54,430 bases of DNA from Terriglobus albidus (GCF_025685425.1 NZ_JAGTAS010000030.1:1-54430); one strand, 5' to 3'. Shown: positions 1-8,819, numbered from the stretch's first letter. Numbers and translations: made by a program. The notes: generated from the letters alone by a model not told the origin.

Positions 1-127
1 GTACGCTCTTCCAACACTCCGCTCGCTCTCCAAGGCATGCCTGACTTCTACACGCCTCCGCTCGACCTCGCGAAAGTGTTACCTATCTCCCCGGTCTAAT
101 CTGTTACCCATCTGCCCGGTCTGTACC
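1..127 (+). mobile_element. IS end (left copy), partial
   Basis: These 127 bases recur as an exact reverse complement at 54304-54430, and the match stops abruptly at base 127. Frame 1 is open from the contig edge to a TAA at 97-99, which fits the C-terminal tail of a transposase reading inward. The last ~50 bases hold a repeated GTTACCYATCTSCCCGGTCT motif, the kind of subterminal repeat seen at IS ends. The transposase body lies outside the window, so the IS family is not assigned. Two identical IS copies at the edges most simply mean that assembly broke at a repeated IS. Confidence 0.75.
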
Positions 128-214
128 GCTGTACCGGCACGGCTGAAGCCGTGCCCTTAAGCAAGACGGAGCGCCACAGGCGCTTTGAGCCAGCTTTGCT
201 GGCTGGGCAAGAGC
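128..214. repeat. REP-like palindromes beside the IS end
   Basis: A 20-bp perfect palindrome (136-155, GGCACGGCTGAAGCCGTGCC) is followed by CTTAAGCAAG and a smaller CAGCTTTGCTG hairpin. A near-identical palindrome followed by the same CTTAAGCAAG lies against the right-hand IS copy (54274-54302). The region also forms the 3' flank of the TIGR03435 gene and may help end its transcript. Confidence 0.6.
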
Positions 215-1123
215 CTAATTCTCCGTGGGCCGCGTCAACGTATCGATCACCGGCAATGAAACAACTGCCCGTGTCGGCTTTAACTTAATACCGAGTTGGT
301 CCCGTACGGCCTCCAGCATGGTCGGGCCATTCGCTGCCGGATCCTGGGCCTTCACCTTCGCCGGGTTCAACGCCTCCAGCGTGTAGTCCCACAGGCCTGT
401 CAGCCCGGTCTGATCCACAACCGGCCGTCCAATCTCGCCAGCCCCTTCCGCCAGGCTGCCTATGAAGTTCGCCAGCAGATTCATCGAGGTCGCCGGCGAG
501 CCTGCCAGCCACATCCCATCCTTACTTGGCCTTGCCATGTAGCCGTAACACTGCTGCGGAAAGGTCTCGGGCTTCGGCGTCTCATCACATGCCTGCCCCT
601 GCTCGTGCGGAGTAAGTCGCGGTCCCGGCGTCCCCGGCTTGACCAATACCATGGCGAGCACGGGCATCTCCTTCTGCTCGAAGTGCAGCTTCAGCCCAAA
701 CCGCTCGGCCAGCAGCGACTGCATCATCAGCCGATATTGGTCTTTGGTGGCATGCAGCGGAGCCGTCGCTTCGATCGAGAAGCGCGTCGATTGCACCCAT
801 TCAGGAAACTTTCCGAAGACCTCACGGCGTTCTTCCCCGGTCAGCCAGATCTTGTATGCGAACTGGATATAGGTCGGCAGCGCGAAGTCTGCGTGGAACC
901 GGCCATTCGGATCGTTGAACCACTCATCCGTGCTCAGTGCGAAGGAAGGCGGCTTGAACGCCTCCTTGTCCTCATGGATCGAGGCGACCTCAAAGCTCAT
1001 CGCTCCACCCGCCGCCTTCTGCCAATCGGGAACGTTCGCCACGCTGTTCTGGACACTGTTTTGGGCATGAAGAACACCACGACACGCGAGGAGGCACAGC
1101 AGCAGGCAAGAAAGAGTTTTCAT
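215..1123 (-). CDS. TIGR03435 family secreted protein
   Basis: A 302-residue protein with a clear signal peptide (residues 1-20, ending LHAQ), so it is probably exported. The family hallmarks are in order: SFEVASI near residue 43, the central block YRLMMQSLLAERFGLKLHFE with PVLAMVLVKPG, and the C-terminal VVDQTGLTGLWDYTLE. TIGR03435 proteins are highly expanded in Acidobacteriota and have no established function. The gene is monocistronic and divergent from the five-gene operon at 1318, with a MITE-like repeat between them. Family assignment is firm; function is unknown. Confidence 0.9.
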   Translation of the reverse strand: MKTLSCLLLCLLACRGVLHAQNSVQNSVANVPDWQKAAGGAMSFEVASIHEDKEAFKPPSFALSTDEWFNDPNGRFHADFALPTYIQFAYKIWLTGEERREVFGKFPEWVQSTRFSIEATAPLHATKDQYRLMMQSLLAERFGLKLHFEQKEMPVLAMVLVKPGTPGPRLTPHEQGQACDETPKPETFPQQCYGYMARPSKDGMWLAGSPATSMNLLANFIGSLAEGAGEIGRPVVDQTGLTGLWDYTLEALNPAKVKAQDPAANGPTMLEAVRDQLGIKLKPTRAVVSLPVIDTLTRPTEN

Positions 1124-1186
1124 GGGGCTCCGGTCGACTCTTCCGCATTGGACGACTCAATACGTGAATCGTCACTCATGATGGCC

Positions 1187-1300
1187 AGAGCATTTTCCCT
1201 GTTACCGGGTATCCCGGAAGAGCAGTGAAGCGGCATTTTCTTTGCGGAAAACGCCCATAGATGCGGAAGCCCGACGCTACACCTACAGGGAAAATGCTCT
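1187..1300. repeat. MITE-like palindromic element, copy A
   Basis: A 114-bp element bounded by perfect 16-bp inverted repeats (AGAGCATTTTCCCTGT). Its inner palindrome is built on GCATTTTC/GAAAACGC, with TATCCCGG and CCCATAGATGCGGAAG as internal landmarks. Full copies recur at 11047, 24521 and 36888, with decayed or partial ones at 16424 and 50136. It is non-coding. This copy ends 17 bp before the start codon of the SWIM gene, so it may supply or separate promoter sequence. Confidence 0.85.
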
Positions 1301-1317
1301 AGCAGTATGCTTTCACT

Positions 1318-2730
1318 ATGGCGTTGAGCCTCGAGAAGTTAGAAGCACTGGCGCCGGACCAGGCTTCACTGAATGCGGCACGCAAGCTGCTGAATCCGGT
1401 GCAGTGGCCGCTGCTGGCTACCGATGCACAAGGTCTCCTTTGGGGAGAGTGCCGGGGCTCCGGGGCGACTCCGTATCGAGTTGTCCTCTCCGAGTCGGAC
1501 GCCGGATACAAGTGCAGTTGCCCAAGCCGTAAGTTTCCCTGCAAGCATGCGCTTGCCCTGATCTGGATCCGCGCCGAAGGCAAGCTCACCTTCGCTCCGG
1601 CGGATGCACCGGATTGGGTCAAGGACTGGGTCTCGCGAAGGCGAGGCGGCGGCGCAAAGACATCGGCAGACGAGAACAAACCCAAGGCCTCCATCGCAGC
1701 CTCATCCGAGACAGCCGTAGCAGAGGTCGATCCCTTTGCTGAGGCGCGTGCCGCCGCGATCCGCGAGAAGAACCGCAGAGCACGCGAAGCCAGTATTCTC
1801 GCAGGCCTGGGCGAGCTCGACACCTGGCTCCTTGATCAGGTCGACCGTGGGATGGCCGCGTTCACAGGTCAATGCACCCAGGCCTGCAAGTTGATCGCGC
1901 AGCGCCTGGTTGACGCCAAGGCCCCCGCACTCGCAACCCGCATCGAAAACCTTCCCGCAACCCTGTTCGCTCTGCCTGAGACCATGCGTGAACTTGCCGC
2001 CGTGGAAGAGCTTGGCCAGCTTTACCTGATCGCCGAAGCGTACCGCCGTCAGAAGGCCCTGCCGCCGGAGTTGCGGATGGATATACGCCGTGCCGTCGGC
2101 TGGACAACCACACGCGAGGAGCTCCTCGCCGATACCACAGCCCCGCGTCTGCGTGCGCCGTGCCGCGTAATCGCGGTGATCACGGAAGTACAGCCCGATC
2201 GCCTGCGGAGGATCGAGACCTGGCTACGGTGCGAAGACAAAGACGCAGCTCCGAGCTTCGCCCTGTTGCTCGACTTTGTTCCTGTCGCCACAGGAGCCGC
2301 CGTCGGAGGCTTCAGCGTTGGCGACCGGTTCGAGGCTGAGCTTGTCTTCTATCCTTCAGCAACTCCGTTGCGGGCACTGATTGCAAACACATCGGGCGGG
2401 ACACAGATGAGCTCCAGCAAGCTCGACATCCCGGACACATCCATCGAAGCGGCCCTCGATGCCTACGAGATCATCCTTGGCGCACAGCCGTGGATCGGAT
2501 CGTGGCCAATCGCCTTTCGCAACGGCCGCGTCCGCCGTTCCGGCCATGCGTTATTCGTGACGCACCCGGATGGAGCTACGGCAACAGCGCTTCCACTGCG
2601 TTCCTCGCAGTGGGATGCGGCCACGCCTTTGACCGGGATTGAACAACTGGACGGCATTGGTCTGTGGGATGGACGCCGCTTCACCTTGTGTTGGGCGGAA
2701 ACGGAGCTGGGACGATGGATAAACGCCTGA
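1318..2730 (+). CDS. SWIM zinc finger protein (operon gene 1)
   Basis: A 470-residue protein. Near the N-terminus it has a SWIM-type zinc-binding motif, CxCx6CxH (C66, C68, C75, H77), preceded by the LWGECRGSG stretch typical of this subfamily. SWIM domains bind zinc and usually mediate DNA or protein contacts. The rest (residues ~110-470) is alpha/beta sequence I cannot assign to a domain. It is the first gene of a five-gene operon, and its end overlaps DUF5691 by 16 bp. No Shine-Dalgarno sequence is visible before the ATG. A TATGCT at 1305-1310 would start transcription almost at the ATG, so the message may be leaderless. The start agrees with where family homology should begin. Confidence 0.85.
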   Translation: MALSLEKLEALAPDQASLNAARKLLNPVQWPLLATDAQGLLWGECRGSGATPYRVVLSESDAGYKCSCPSRKFPCKHALALIWIRAEGKLTFAPADAPDWVKDWVSRRRGGGAKTSADENKPKASIAASSETAVAEVDPFAEARAAAIREKNRRAREASILAGLGELDTWLLDQVDRGMAAFTGQCTQACKLIAQRLVDAKAPALATRIENLPATLFALPETMRELAAVEELGQLYLIAEAYRRQKALPPELRMDIRRAVGWTTTREELLADTTAPRLRAPCRVIAVITEVQPDRLRRIETWLRCEDKDAAPSFALLLDFVPVATGAAVGGFSVGDRFEAELVFYPSATPLRALIANTSGGTQMSSSKLDIPDTSIEAALDAYEIILGAQPWIGSWPIAFRNGRVRRSGHALFVTHPDGATATALPLRSSQWDAATPLTGIEQLDGIGLWDGRRFTLCWAETELGRWINA

Positions 2731-4148
2731 CATCGGCTCTCTTGAAGTCCCGTGTTCTTCCGGCATTGCTCGCCGGTGCGAATCGGCGTTCCATGGAGCT
2801 CGATACGCTCTTCGGCGCTGATGCCGATCAGCCACACCTGCGGGCGCTGAGCCTTACCGGCCAGGCACTGCGATTCGAACGTCCCTCAGGACCGGAACAT
2901 TATCTTGTCGAGCCTGAGATCCGCGATGATCGCCGCATGATCCCTGACGAGATGCGCCGGCCTCTGATCCGCTTGCTGACATTCGCAAAGGCGACACCAC
3001 CGATCGCTGCAGCCATCGCCTGGGCCATGGACAAAGCTCAGCTCCGTCTGCACCCGTTCGACCAGCCGAAGCTCGATGCCTTTATCCGTGCAAACTCCGA
3101 GTATCTGGGACCGGCCGCGGAGCAGTGGGCGACACGACAGGCAGATACCTCAACCGCGCCCGCTTATTTCTTTGCAGAAGACGAGTTGGATGAGACTAAT
3201 TGGAGCACGGCACAGCTCCGTCGCAGAGTGCGTTTTGTCGAAGAGCGCCGAAGGCTCGATCCCGACGCGGCACGTGCTCTGCTGGAAGCAGCATGGCCAC
3301 AGCAGGATGCGGAAGCCCGCGTAAGACTGCTGATTGCGCTTCAGATCGGCCTCGGTCCTGCGGACGAAGCGTTTCTCGCATCGCTGACAAAGGACCGCTC
3401 ACCTCGCGTGCGCTCCATGGCGGCACAGCTTCTCGGCCGGTTGCCGAACTCCACCTATGAGAATCCGGCACTACGGCAGCTCATGGAGAGAATTCAACGT
3501 AGCGAGAGCGGCATCTTTCGCAAGAAGACCGTGCTCGCGCTGGAGCTTCCTGCAACCGTCAAGGAGCACATGGCTCCCGCGTGGATTCGAGAGGCCGTTG
3601 TATCCGTCAGCCTGCAGGAGTTTTCGCGCGCACTCAGCCTGACGAATGAAGAGCTGATTGCAGCAAGCGCCAAAGATCGCAACCTGCTGCTCGGCCTTGC
3701 CTGGATGGCAACACAGAGCCACCGTCTCGACCGATTGCCTGCCATCGCCGCCGAGCATCCAGAGTTATGGGAGCAGATGAGCTTGAGCGGCGCAGCTGAT
3801 CTTGAACATCTTTCGCCGGACGAACGCGTCGACTGGGCGACTGCGATCACCAGCCCGCAGTCATCGAAGCCGCCGAAGGAGATCATGCTGTGGAACTGGC
3901 TGCACAATGCGGTGAAGGGCGCTGTCCCGACAAAGCTAATGGAGGGTATGCTGCGCTCTCGCTGGACCGAGGATCTGACTGAGGCTGCAAAGGCCAGACC
4001 CGACCTGCCGGAGATGCTTGCCGCCTGCTGCCCTGCACCCTTGCGAACGAAACTACGCGAACAACTGGGAATGCTTGACCTGTCACTGACCGTCAATGCG
4101 TTCTCTTTGCTGGATATTCTGGACATGATGGAGAGGTTGGAACAATGA
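2715..4148 (+). CDS. DUF5691-like helical-repeat protein (operon gene 2)
   Basis: A protein of 477 residues if begun at 2715, where MDKRLTSALLKSRVLPALLAG resembles the start of DUF5691 proteins and a GGAG sits about 9 bases upstream. An in-frame ATG at 2664 lies deep inside the SWIM gene and is less likely. The middle (residues ~190-260) has HEAT-like helical repeats, for example VRLLIALQIGLGPADEAFL followed by SPRVRSMAAQLLGRLP. No catalytic motif is visible, so a scaffold or adaptor role is an inference. Its stop overlaps the start of the MoxR gene (ATGA), indicating translational coupling. The DUF assignment is from memory of the gene neighbourhood and sequence style. Confidence 0.75.
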   Translation: MDKRLTSALLKSRVLPALLAGANRRSMELDTLFGADADQPHLRALSLTGQALRFERPSGPEHYLVEPEIRDDRRMIPDEMRRPLIRLLTFAKATPPIAAAIAWAMDKAQLRLHPFDQPKLDAFIRANSEYLGPAAEQWATRQADTSTAPAYFFAEDELDETNWSTAQLRRRVRFVEERRRLDPDAARALLEAAWPQQDAEARVRLLIALQIGLGPADEAFLASLTKDRSPRVRSMAAQLLGRLPNSTYENPALRQLMERIQRSESGIFRKKTVLALELPATVKEHMAPAWIREAVVSVSLQEFSRALSLTNEELIAASAKDRNLLLGLAWMATQSHRLDRLPAIAAEHPELWEQMSLSGAADLEHLSPDERVDWATAITSPQSSKPPKEIMLWNWLHNAVKGAVPTKLMEGMLRSRWTEDLTEAAKARPDLPEMLAACCPAPLRTKLREQLGMLDLSLTVNAFSLLDILDMMERLEQ

Positions 4149-5227
4149 CTGACGAGAGACTGCGGCGCGGCGCCGAAGAGATCTATGCGGACGAACTCGA
4201 AGCATTGGCAGAAGCCGACACCCGCTCACGCCCGGAGAACTGGCGGCTCTCACCGCAGGCCGTGGTGACGTACCTGCTCGGTGGCAAGGCTGCTGACGGT
4301 ACCCCGATCTCTGCCAAGTATGTCGGCAACCGCCGTCTTATCGAAACAGCGGTGGCGACTCTGGCGACCGATCGGGCGCTGCTGTTGCTCGGACTTCCGG
4401 GAACGGCAAAGTCCTGGGTTTCGGAACATCTCGCCGCCGCCATCTCCGGCTCGTCGCAACGATTGATTCAATGCACTGCCGGCACCGATGAAAACCAGAT
4501 CCGCTATGGCTGGAATTACGCTCTCCTGCTTGCCAAGGGACCATCCATCGACGCTCTGGTCAAAACGCCGCTGACCCGTGCCATGGAAGAAGGCACCATC
4601 GTCCGCCTGGAAGAGCTGACGCGTATGGGCTCGGACGTGCAGGACACCCTCATCACCGTACTCTCCGAAAAGACACTGCCTATCCCCGAGTTGGATACAG
4701 CCATCGACGCACGTCGCGGCTTCAACGTCATTGCAACCGCCAACAACCGCGACAAGGGCGTCAACGATCTCTCCTCCGCGCTGAAGCGCCGCTTCAATGT
4801 TGTTGTGCTTCCCTCACCCGCAACGCTGGAAGAGGAGACCGGTATCGTGCTGAAGCGCGTGCAGGAGATCGGAACCTCCCTGAGCCTTCCGCCCATTAAA
4901 CCCGCGGATGAGGAGATCGTCCGCATCGTCACGCTCTTCCGCGAACTGCGTGAGGGCAAGACGTTGAATGGTAAGACCAAGCTGAAGACCTCCAGCGGAT
5001 CGCTCTCCACTGCTGAGGCCATCTCGGTTGGCGTGAGCGCCTGGGCATCAGCGGCACACTTCGGTGACGGTTCCATGGATGCGCAGAGCCTGGCGCCGAA
5101 CCTTGTCGGCGCCGTCATCAAAGATCCGGTACAGGACACCGTCGCGCTCGAGGAGTATCTCGAAAGCGTGGTGCGTACGCGTGACGGATGGAGCGACCTG
5201 TACAGCGCAATGCGGGAAGTGCTGTAG
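4145..5227 (+). CDS. MoxR-type AAA+ ATPase (operon gene 3)
   Basis: A 360-residue AAA+ ATPase. Walker A is GLPGTAKS (residues 83-90). The Walker B strand reads IVRLEELTR (152-160), with Glu-Glu where most AAA+ proteins have Asp-Glu. Sensor 1 is ATANNRD (198-203), and the Arg-finger region is LKRRFN (213-218). MoxR proteins are hexameric ATPases that work with VWA-domain partners as chaperones or maturases, as in RavA-ViaA and NorQ-NorD. The VWA partner here is operon gene 5. The start overlaps the DUF5691 stop, with GGAGAGG about 10 bases upstream. The substrate cannot be predicted. Confidence 0.9.
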   Translation: MTDERLRRGAEEIYADELEALAEADTRSRPENWRLSPQAVVTYLLGGKAADGTPISAKYVGNRRLIETAVATLATDRALLLLGLPGTAKSWVSEHLAAAISGSSQRLIQCTAGTDENQIRYGWNYALLLAKGPSIDALVKTPLTRAMEEGTIVRLEELTRMGSDVQDTLITVLSEKTLPIPELDTAIDARRGFNVIATANNRDKGVNDLSSALKRRFNVVVLPSPATLEEETGIVLKRVQEIGTSLSLPPIKPADEEIVRIVTLFRELREGKTLNGKTKLKTSSGSLSTAEAISVGVSAWASAAHFGDGSMDAQSLAPNLVGAVIKDPVQDTVALEEYLESVVRTRDGWSDLYSAMREVL

Positions 5228-5232
5228 CAGCT

Positions 5233-7467
5233 ATGGAAGATCGCGTTCATCTGCTGGGTATCCGGCATCACGGCCCTGGTTCCGCGGTTTTGCTGCGGCG
5301 GGCGCTCAATGCGATTGACCCGGCGTGTGTCCTGATCGAAGGCCCTCCCGAAGCAGACGACCTTGTCCGGTACGCCGCCGGTTCCGCAATGAAGCCTCCG
5401 GTCGCGTTGCTGCTGCATGCCAAGGATGATCCCAACCGCGCCATATTCATTCCGTTCGCGGAGTTCTCTCCCGAGTGGCAGGCCATGCGCTGGGCGCTCG
5501 ATCGCGAACGCCCGGTCCGCTTCATCGATTGGCCCGCGGGGGTGTCGCTGGCAGAGCCAAGGGAAGACGCCCGCAAAATCGAATACCGCGCCGATCCTCT
5601 CGATCAGCTCGCCGAGGCTGCCGGATACGACGATGGCGAAGCCTTCTGGGACTCGTTGATTGAACAAGCGGGCGGCTTGCAGGAGGCAGCCATCTCCACC
5701 TTCGCCGCCATTGCCAACGCGATGGCGATGATGCGTGAAGGGCAAGAGGGAGTACCGGAAGAAGAACGGCTGCGCGAAGTTCGGCGTGAAGCCTTCATGC
5801 GCCTGAACATTCGTGACGCGCTGAAGACCTGCGAAGGAAACATTGCGGTCGTATGCGGCGCCTGGCACGTAAGCGCCCTGCGCACTCCGGTCAAGCTCGC
5901 GGACGACAAGGCCGCCGTCAAGGACCTTCCCCGCGTCAAGGTGCAGGCCACGTGGGTTCCATGGACCGACAGCCGCTTGAGCACACGCTCGGGATACGGC
6001 GCAGGTGTCCTCTCTCCCGGCTGGTACCGGCATCTGTGGTCGCTGTATGCCGCGCCCCAACTCCCTCAGGTCGCGGAATTCGCCGCATCGTGGCAGGCAA
6101 AGACCGCGCTTGCTCTGCGCCAGGAGGGTTATCCCGCGCCCACGGCATCCGCCATCGAAGCTGCCCGGCTTGCCCTGAGCCTTGCCGCACTGCGTGGCCT
6201 TAGCCTGCCTGCCCTTGCTGAGATGCGCGATGCGTCTATCGCGACACTCTGCCACGGCGATACAACCGCCATGGCCTTGATCCATCAGAAGGTCTACGTC
6301 GGCGAACATGTCGGAGAGATTGGAGACGACGTTCCGCAGATGCCGCTGGCGCGCGATCTCGCACTCTGGCAAAAGCGGACCCGACTAAAACCGGAGGATA
6401 CCGAAACCGAAGCCCGGCTTGATCTTCGTTCCGAGGCAGGTCTGCTGAAGTCAACACTGTTACACCGGCTGGCGCTGATCAACGTACCCTGGGGCAAGTT
6501 GATTGAAGCAGGCGAGGGCCGCGGCACCTTTCGCGAGGTGTGGATGCTGCGCTGGGTGCCGGAGCTCTCCGTTGCGTTGGCGGAAGCACTGATCTATGGC
6601 GTCACCATTGAACAGGCAGCCGCTGCCTCCACGGTTGCCCGTGCGAAAGAGACAACCTCGGTAGCAGCCCTGACGGAACTGATTCGCGCAGCCCTGGTTG
6701 CCGATCTCTCCGATGCGGCCACCGAATGCATTGGCCTGCTGCAGGCAGCCGCGATTCAGACCAGCGACATCACCGATCTGTTGCGTGCGGTCGTGCCTCT
6801 GGTGCAGGTACTGCGATACGGTAGCGCCCGCAAGCTTCCCGAAGAGGCACTACGTTCCCTGATTCACTCCCTCTGCGTCGAGGTGAATGCAGGTTCGCGT
6901 ACCGGTTCACAAGCGCTGGATGAAGAGACCTCCAGGGCCCGCGTCCAGGCGATGCTTGCCTATGATCATGCGCTCACGCTCTTTGGCGACCGCAGCCTGA
7001 TCGACGCGTGGAGAATCGAACTGGGCCGCATGGTGAAGGACGAACAGGTCGCACCCGCGGTTGCGGGCGTGAGCCTGCGGCTGCTTCACGACACGCGGTC
7101 GTGGGATCTCGCTCCAGTCTCCGATGCCTTCTCGCAACAGATGAGCGGTGGCGATCCGAAACGCTCCGGCAACTTCCTCGAAGGCTTTCTCAGCAGCGGC
7201 CCCGAGGTGATGTTGCAGGATCAGCCGCTGCTGCACCTCATCGACGACTGGCTGTGTGCGCTGCACGAAGAGGACTTCGTTGAATCGCTTCCTTTGCTTC
7301 GCCGAAGCCTGTCTGCCTTTGACTCCGTGTCACGCCGTCGCCTGCTGGAGAAGGTCAAGGAAGGTAAGCGCGAGACCGTCGAAACCGAACAGCTTCCGGA
7401 CAATGACAATCCTGCCTTTCAGCAGGCACTGCCCTTGCTGCTGCAGATATTGGGGATGGAGTCATGA
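5233..7467 (+). CDS. DUF5682 protein, TIKI/EreA-like (operon gene 4)
   Basis: A protein of 744 residues from the ATG at 5233, 5 bases after the MoxR stop. An in-frame ATG at 5188 would overlap MoxR and adds an unconserved stretch. The N-terminal region reads HLLGIRHHGPGS (6-17), then LIEGPPEAD (34-42), and later VVCGAWHVSAL with H212. This spacing of GxRHHGxxS, an acidic EGPxE and a late GAxH recalls the EreA/ChaN/TraB/TIKI superfamily, whose members include metal-dependent hydrolases. That link is my inference. The C-terminal ~450 residues are mostly helical and unassigned. The stop overlaps the VWA start (ATGA). No signal peptide, so it is cytoplasmic. Confidence 0.8.
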   Translation: MEDRVHLLGIRHHGPGSAVLLRRALNAIDPACVLIEGPPEADDLVRYAAGSAMKPPVALLLHAKDDPNRAIFIPFAEFSPEWQAMRWALDRERPVRFIDWPAGVSLAEPREDARKIEYRADPLDQLAEAAGYDDGEAFWDSLIEQAGGLQEAAISTFAAIANAMAMMREGQEGVPEEERLREVRREAFMRLNIRDALKTCEGNIAVVCGAWHVSALRTPVKLADDKAAVKDLPRVKVQATWVPWTDSRLSTRSGYGAGVLSPGWYRHLWSLYAAPQLPQVAEFAASWQAKTALALRQEGYPAPTASAIEAARLALSLAALRGLSLPALAEMRDASIATLCHGDTTAMALIHQKVYVGEHVGEIGDDVPQMPLARDLALWQKRTRLKPEDTETEARLDLRSEAGLLKSTLLHRLALINVPWGKLIEAGEGRGTFREVWMLRWVPELSVALAEALIYGVTIEQAAAASTVARAKETTSVAALTELIRAALVADLSDAATECIGLLQAAAIQTSDITDLLRAVVPLVQVLRYGSARKLPEEALRSLIHSLCVEVNAGSRTGSQALDEETSRARVQAMLAYDHALTLFGDRSLIDAWRIELGRMVKDEQVAPAVAGVSLRLLHDTRSWDLAPVSDAFSQQMSGGDPKRSGNFLEGFLSSGPEVMLQDQPLLHLIDDWLCALHEEDFVESLPLLRRSLSAFDSVSRRRLLEKVKEGKRETVETEQLPDNDNPAFQQALPLLLQILGMES

Positions 7468-8621
7468 ACGAGCAACAGCGACTACGCCGCTGGCATCTTG
7501 CACTCGGAGACGATGAGAGCGATCTCGACGAACGCGATCGCCGGCTTAGTGCCGCCCTGTCGGCGTTGTACAACCCGACTCAATCAGGAAAACGAGCCGG
7601 CAGCCTGAGCGCATCATCGCCCCGCGTAGCGCGTTGGCTCGGAGACATCCGCGAGTTCTTCCCCACCAGCCTGGTACAGATCATCCAGAAAGACGCCTTT
7701 GAGCGGCTCAACCTTAAGGCATTGATGTTGGAGCCGGAGTTCCTTGCAACTCTCGAAGCCGACGTTCACCTGGTCGCCGATCTTATCTCACTCCGCTCCG
7801 CCATTCCGGAGAAGACACGTGAGACCGCACGCATGGTTGTGCAGAAGGTCGTCGACGATCTGCTACGCCGGCTGCAACATCGCACGCAGGAGACCTTACG
7901 CGGTGCGTTGAATCGTGCCCGGCGGACACGGCGGCCTCGCCATCGCGATATCGACTGGGGGAAGACCATCGGCGCCAATCTGCGTCACTATCAGCAGGAA
8001 CAACAGACGGTTGTTCCTGAGACGCTCATCGGCTACTCCCGCAGCACCAGGACGCAGGCCATGCTGGAGCATGTCGTCCTGTGTGTCGACCAGTCCGGAT
8101 CGATGGCCTCATCCGTGGTCTACTCATCGATCTTCGCCGCCGTCATGGCTTCGGTTCCCGGCATGTCGACAAAGCTCATCTGCTTTGACACTTCGGTGGT
8201 CGATTTGACGGAAGAGCTGCGCGACCCCGTGGAAGTTCTCTTCGGCGTGCAACTGGGGGGCGGCACTGACATCAATGCCGCGCTCGCATACTGCGAACAA
8301 AAGATCGAGCATCCCGCCAAAACCCATCTCGTGCTGATCACCGATCTCTTCGAAGGCGGGAACGCCAAGGCCATGATTGCTCGCGTCGCCGCACTGAAAC
8401 AAAGCGGCGTCAACGTCATCGTGCTGCTTGCACTCTCTGACGAAGGTCATCCTGGTTACGATGCCCGGCACGCGGAACAGATCGCTGCTATGGGCTGCCC
8501 CGTCTTTGCCTGTACTCCGGACAAGTTTCCCGACCTGATGGCGGCAGCACTGATGCGCCACGATATTCACCAATGGGCTGCAAGCCAGGAGATCGCCGTC
8601 GTGCGTGGGCAGGCCCAATAA
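7464..8621 (+). CDS. VWA-domain (CoxE-like) protein (operon gene 5)
   Basis: A 385-residue protein. The N-terminal half is helical and rich in Arg. The C-terminal half is a von Willebrand A domain with an intact MIDAS site: DxSxS at D209/S211/S213 (CVDQSGSMAS), the Thr of GGGTDINAAL, and the Asp of LITDLFEGG. Such proteins bind a divalent cation and partner with MoxR ATPases, the likely role here with gene 3. There is no signal peptide or membrane segment, so it should be cytoplasmic. It is the last gene of the operon, and a GC-rich stem-loop follows at 8634. Confidence 0.9.
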   Translation: MNEQQRLRRWHLALGDDESDLDERDRRLSAALSALYNPTQSGKRAGSLSASSPRVARWLGDIREFFPTSLVQIIQKDAFERLNLKALMLEPEFLATLEADVHLVADLISLRSAIPEKTRETARMVVQKVVDDLLRRLQHRTQETLRGALNRARRTRRPRHRDIDWGKTIGANLRHYQQEQQTVVPETLIGYSRSTRTQAMLEHVVLCVDQSGSMASSVVYSSIFAAVMASVPGMSTKLICFDTSVVDLTEELRDPVEVLFGVQLGGGTDINAALAYCEQKIEHPAKTHLVLITDLFEGGNAKAMIARVAALKQSGVNVIVLLALSDEGHPGYDARHAEQIAAMGCPVFACTPDKFPDLMAAALMRHDIHQWAASQEIAVVRGQAQ

Positions 8622-8633
8622 AACCCGGCGGAA

Positions 8634-8819
8634 GCGAGGCTCGCCCACCGCCGGGACCCTGGAGGCTAACCAAGGAACTTGTCTCTTCGCGGAGAAATTC
8701 TTCTGATCTCCACAATGAGACGAGGCCAGGAAAGAGAAAGACGCATTTTTTTGAGCTGCATCCTCCACTAATGGAGCAACCTGCATTGTTGCTCCATGCT
8801 TCGCGGTTTTATCGCGAAG
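8634..8819 (+). terminator. Stem-loops after the five-gene operon
   Basis: Three hairpins follow the VWA stop codon. CCCGGCGG pairs with CCGCCGGG (8634-8655) with a nested GCGAG/CTCGC. ATGGAGCAA pairs with TTGCTCCAT (8771-8797). CTTCGCG pairs with CGCGAAG (8799-8819). None has a downstream T-run on the plus strand, so rho-independent termination is not certain. The rest of 8622-8885 shows nothing coding. Confidence 0.4.

Noticed and set aside
296-1228. 310-codon open frame on the plus strand
   Set aside because: It is antisense to the TIGR03435 gene and runs into the MITE-like element. Composition is that of a shadow frame.
4516-6372. 618-codon open frame on the minus strand
   Set aside because: It is antisense to the MoxR and DUF5682 genes and crosses their junction. 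No recognisable motifs.
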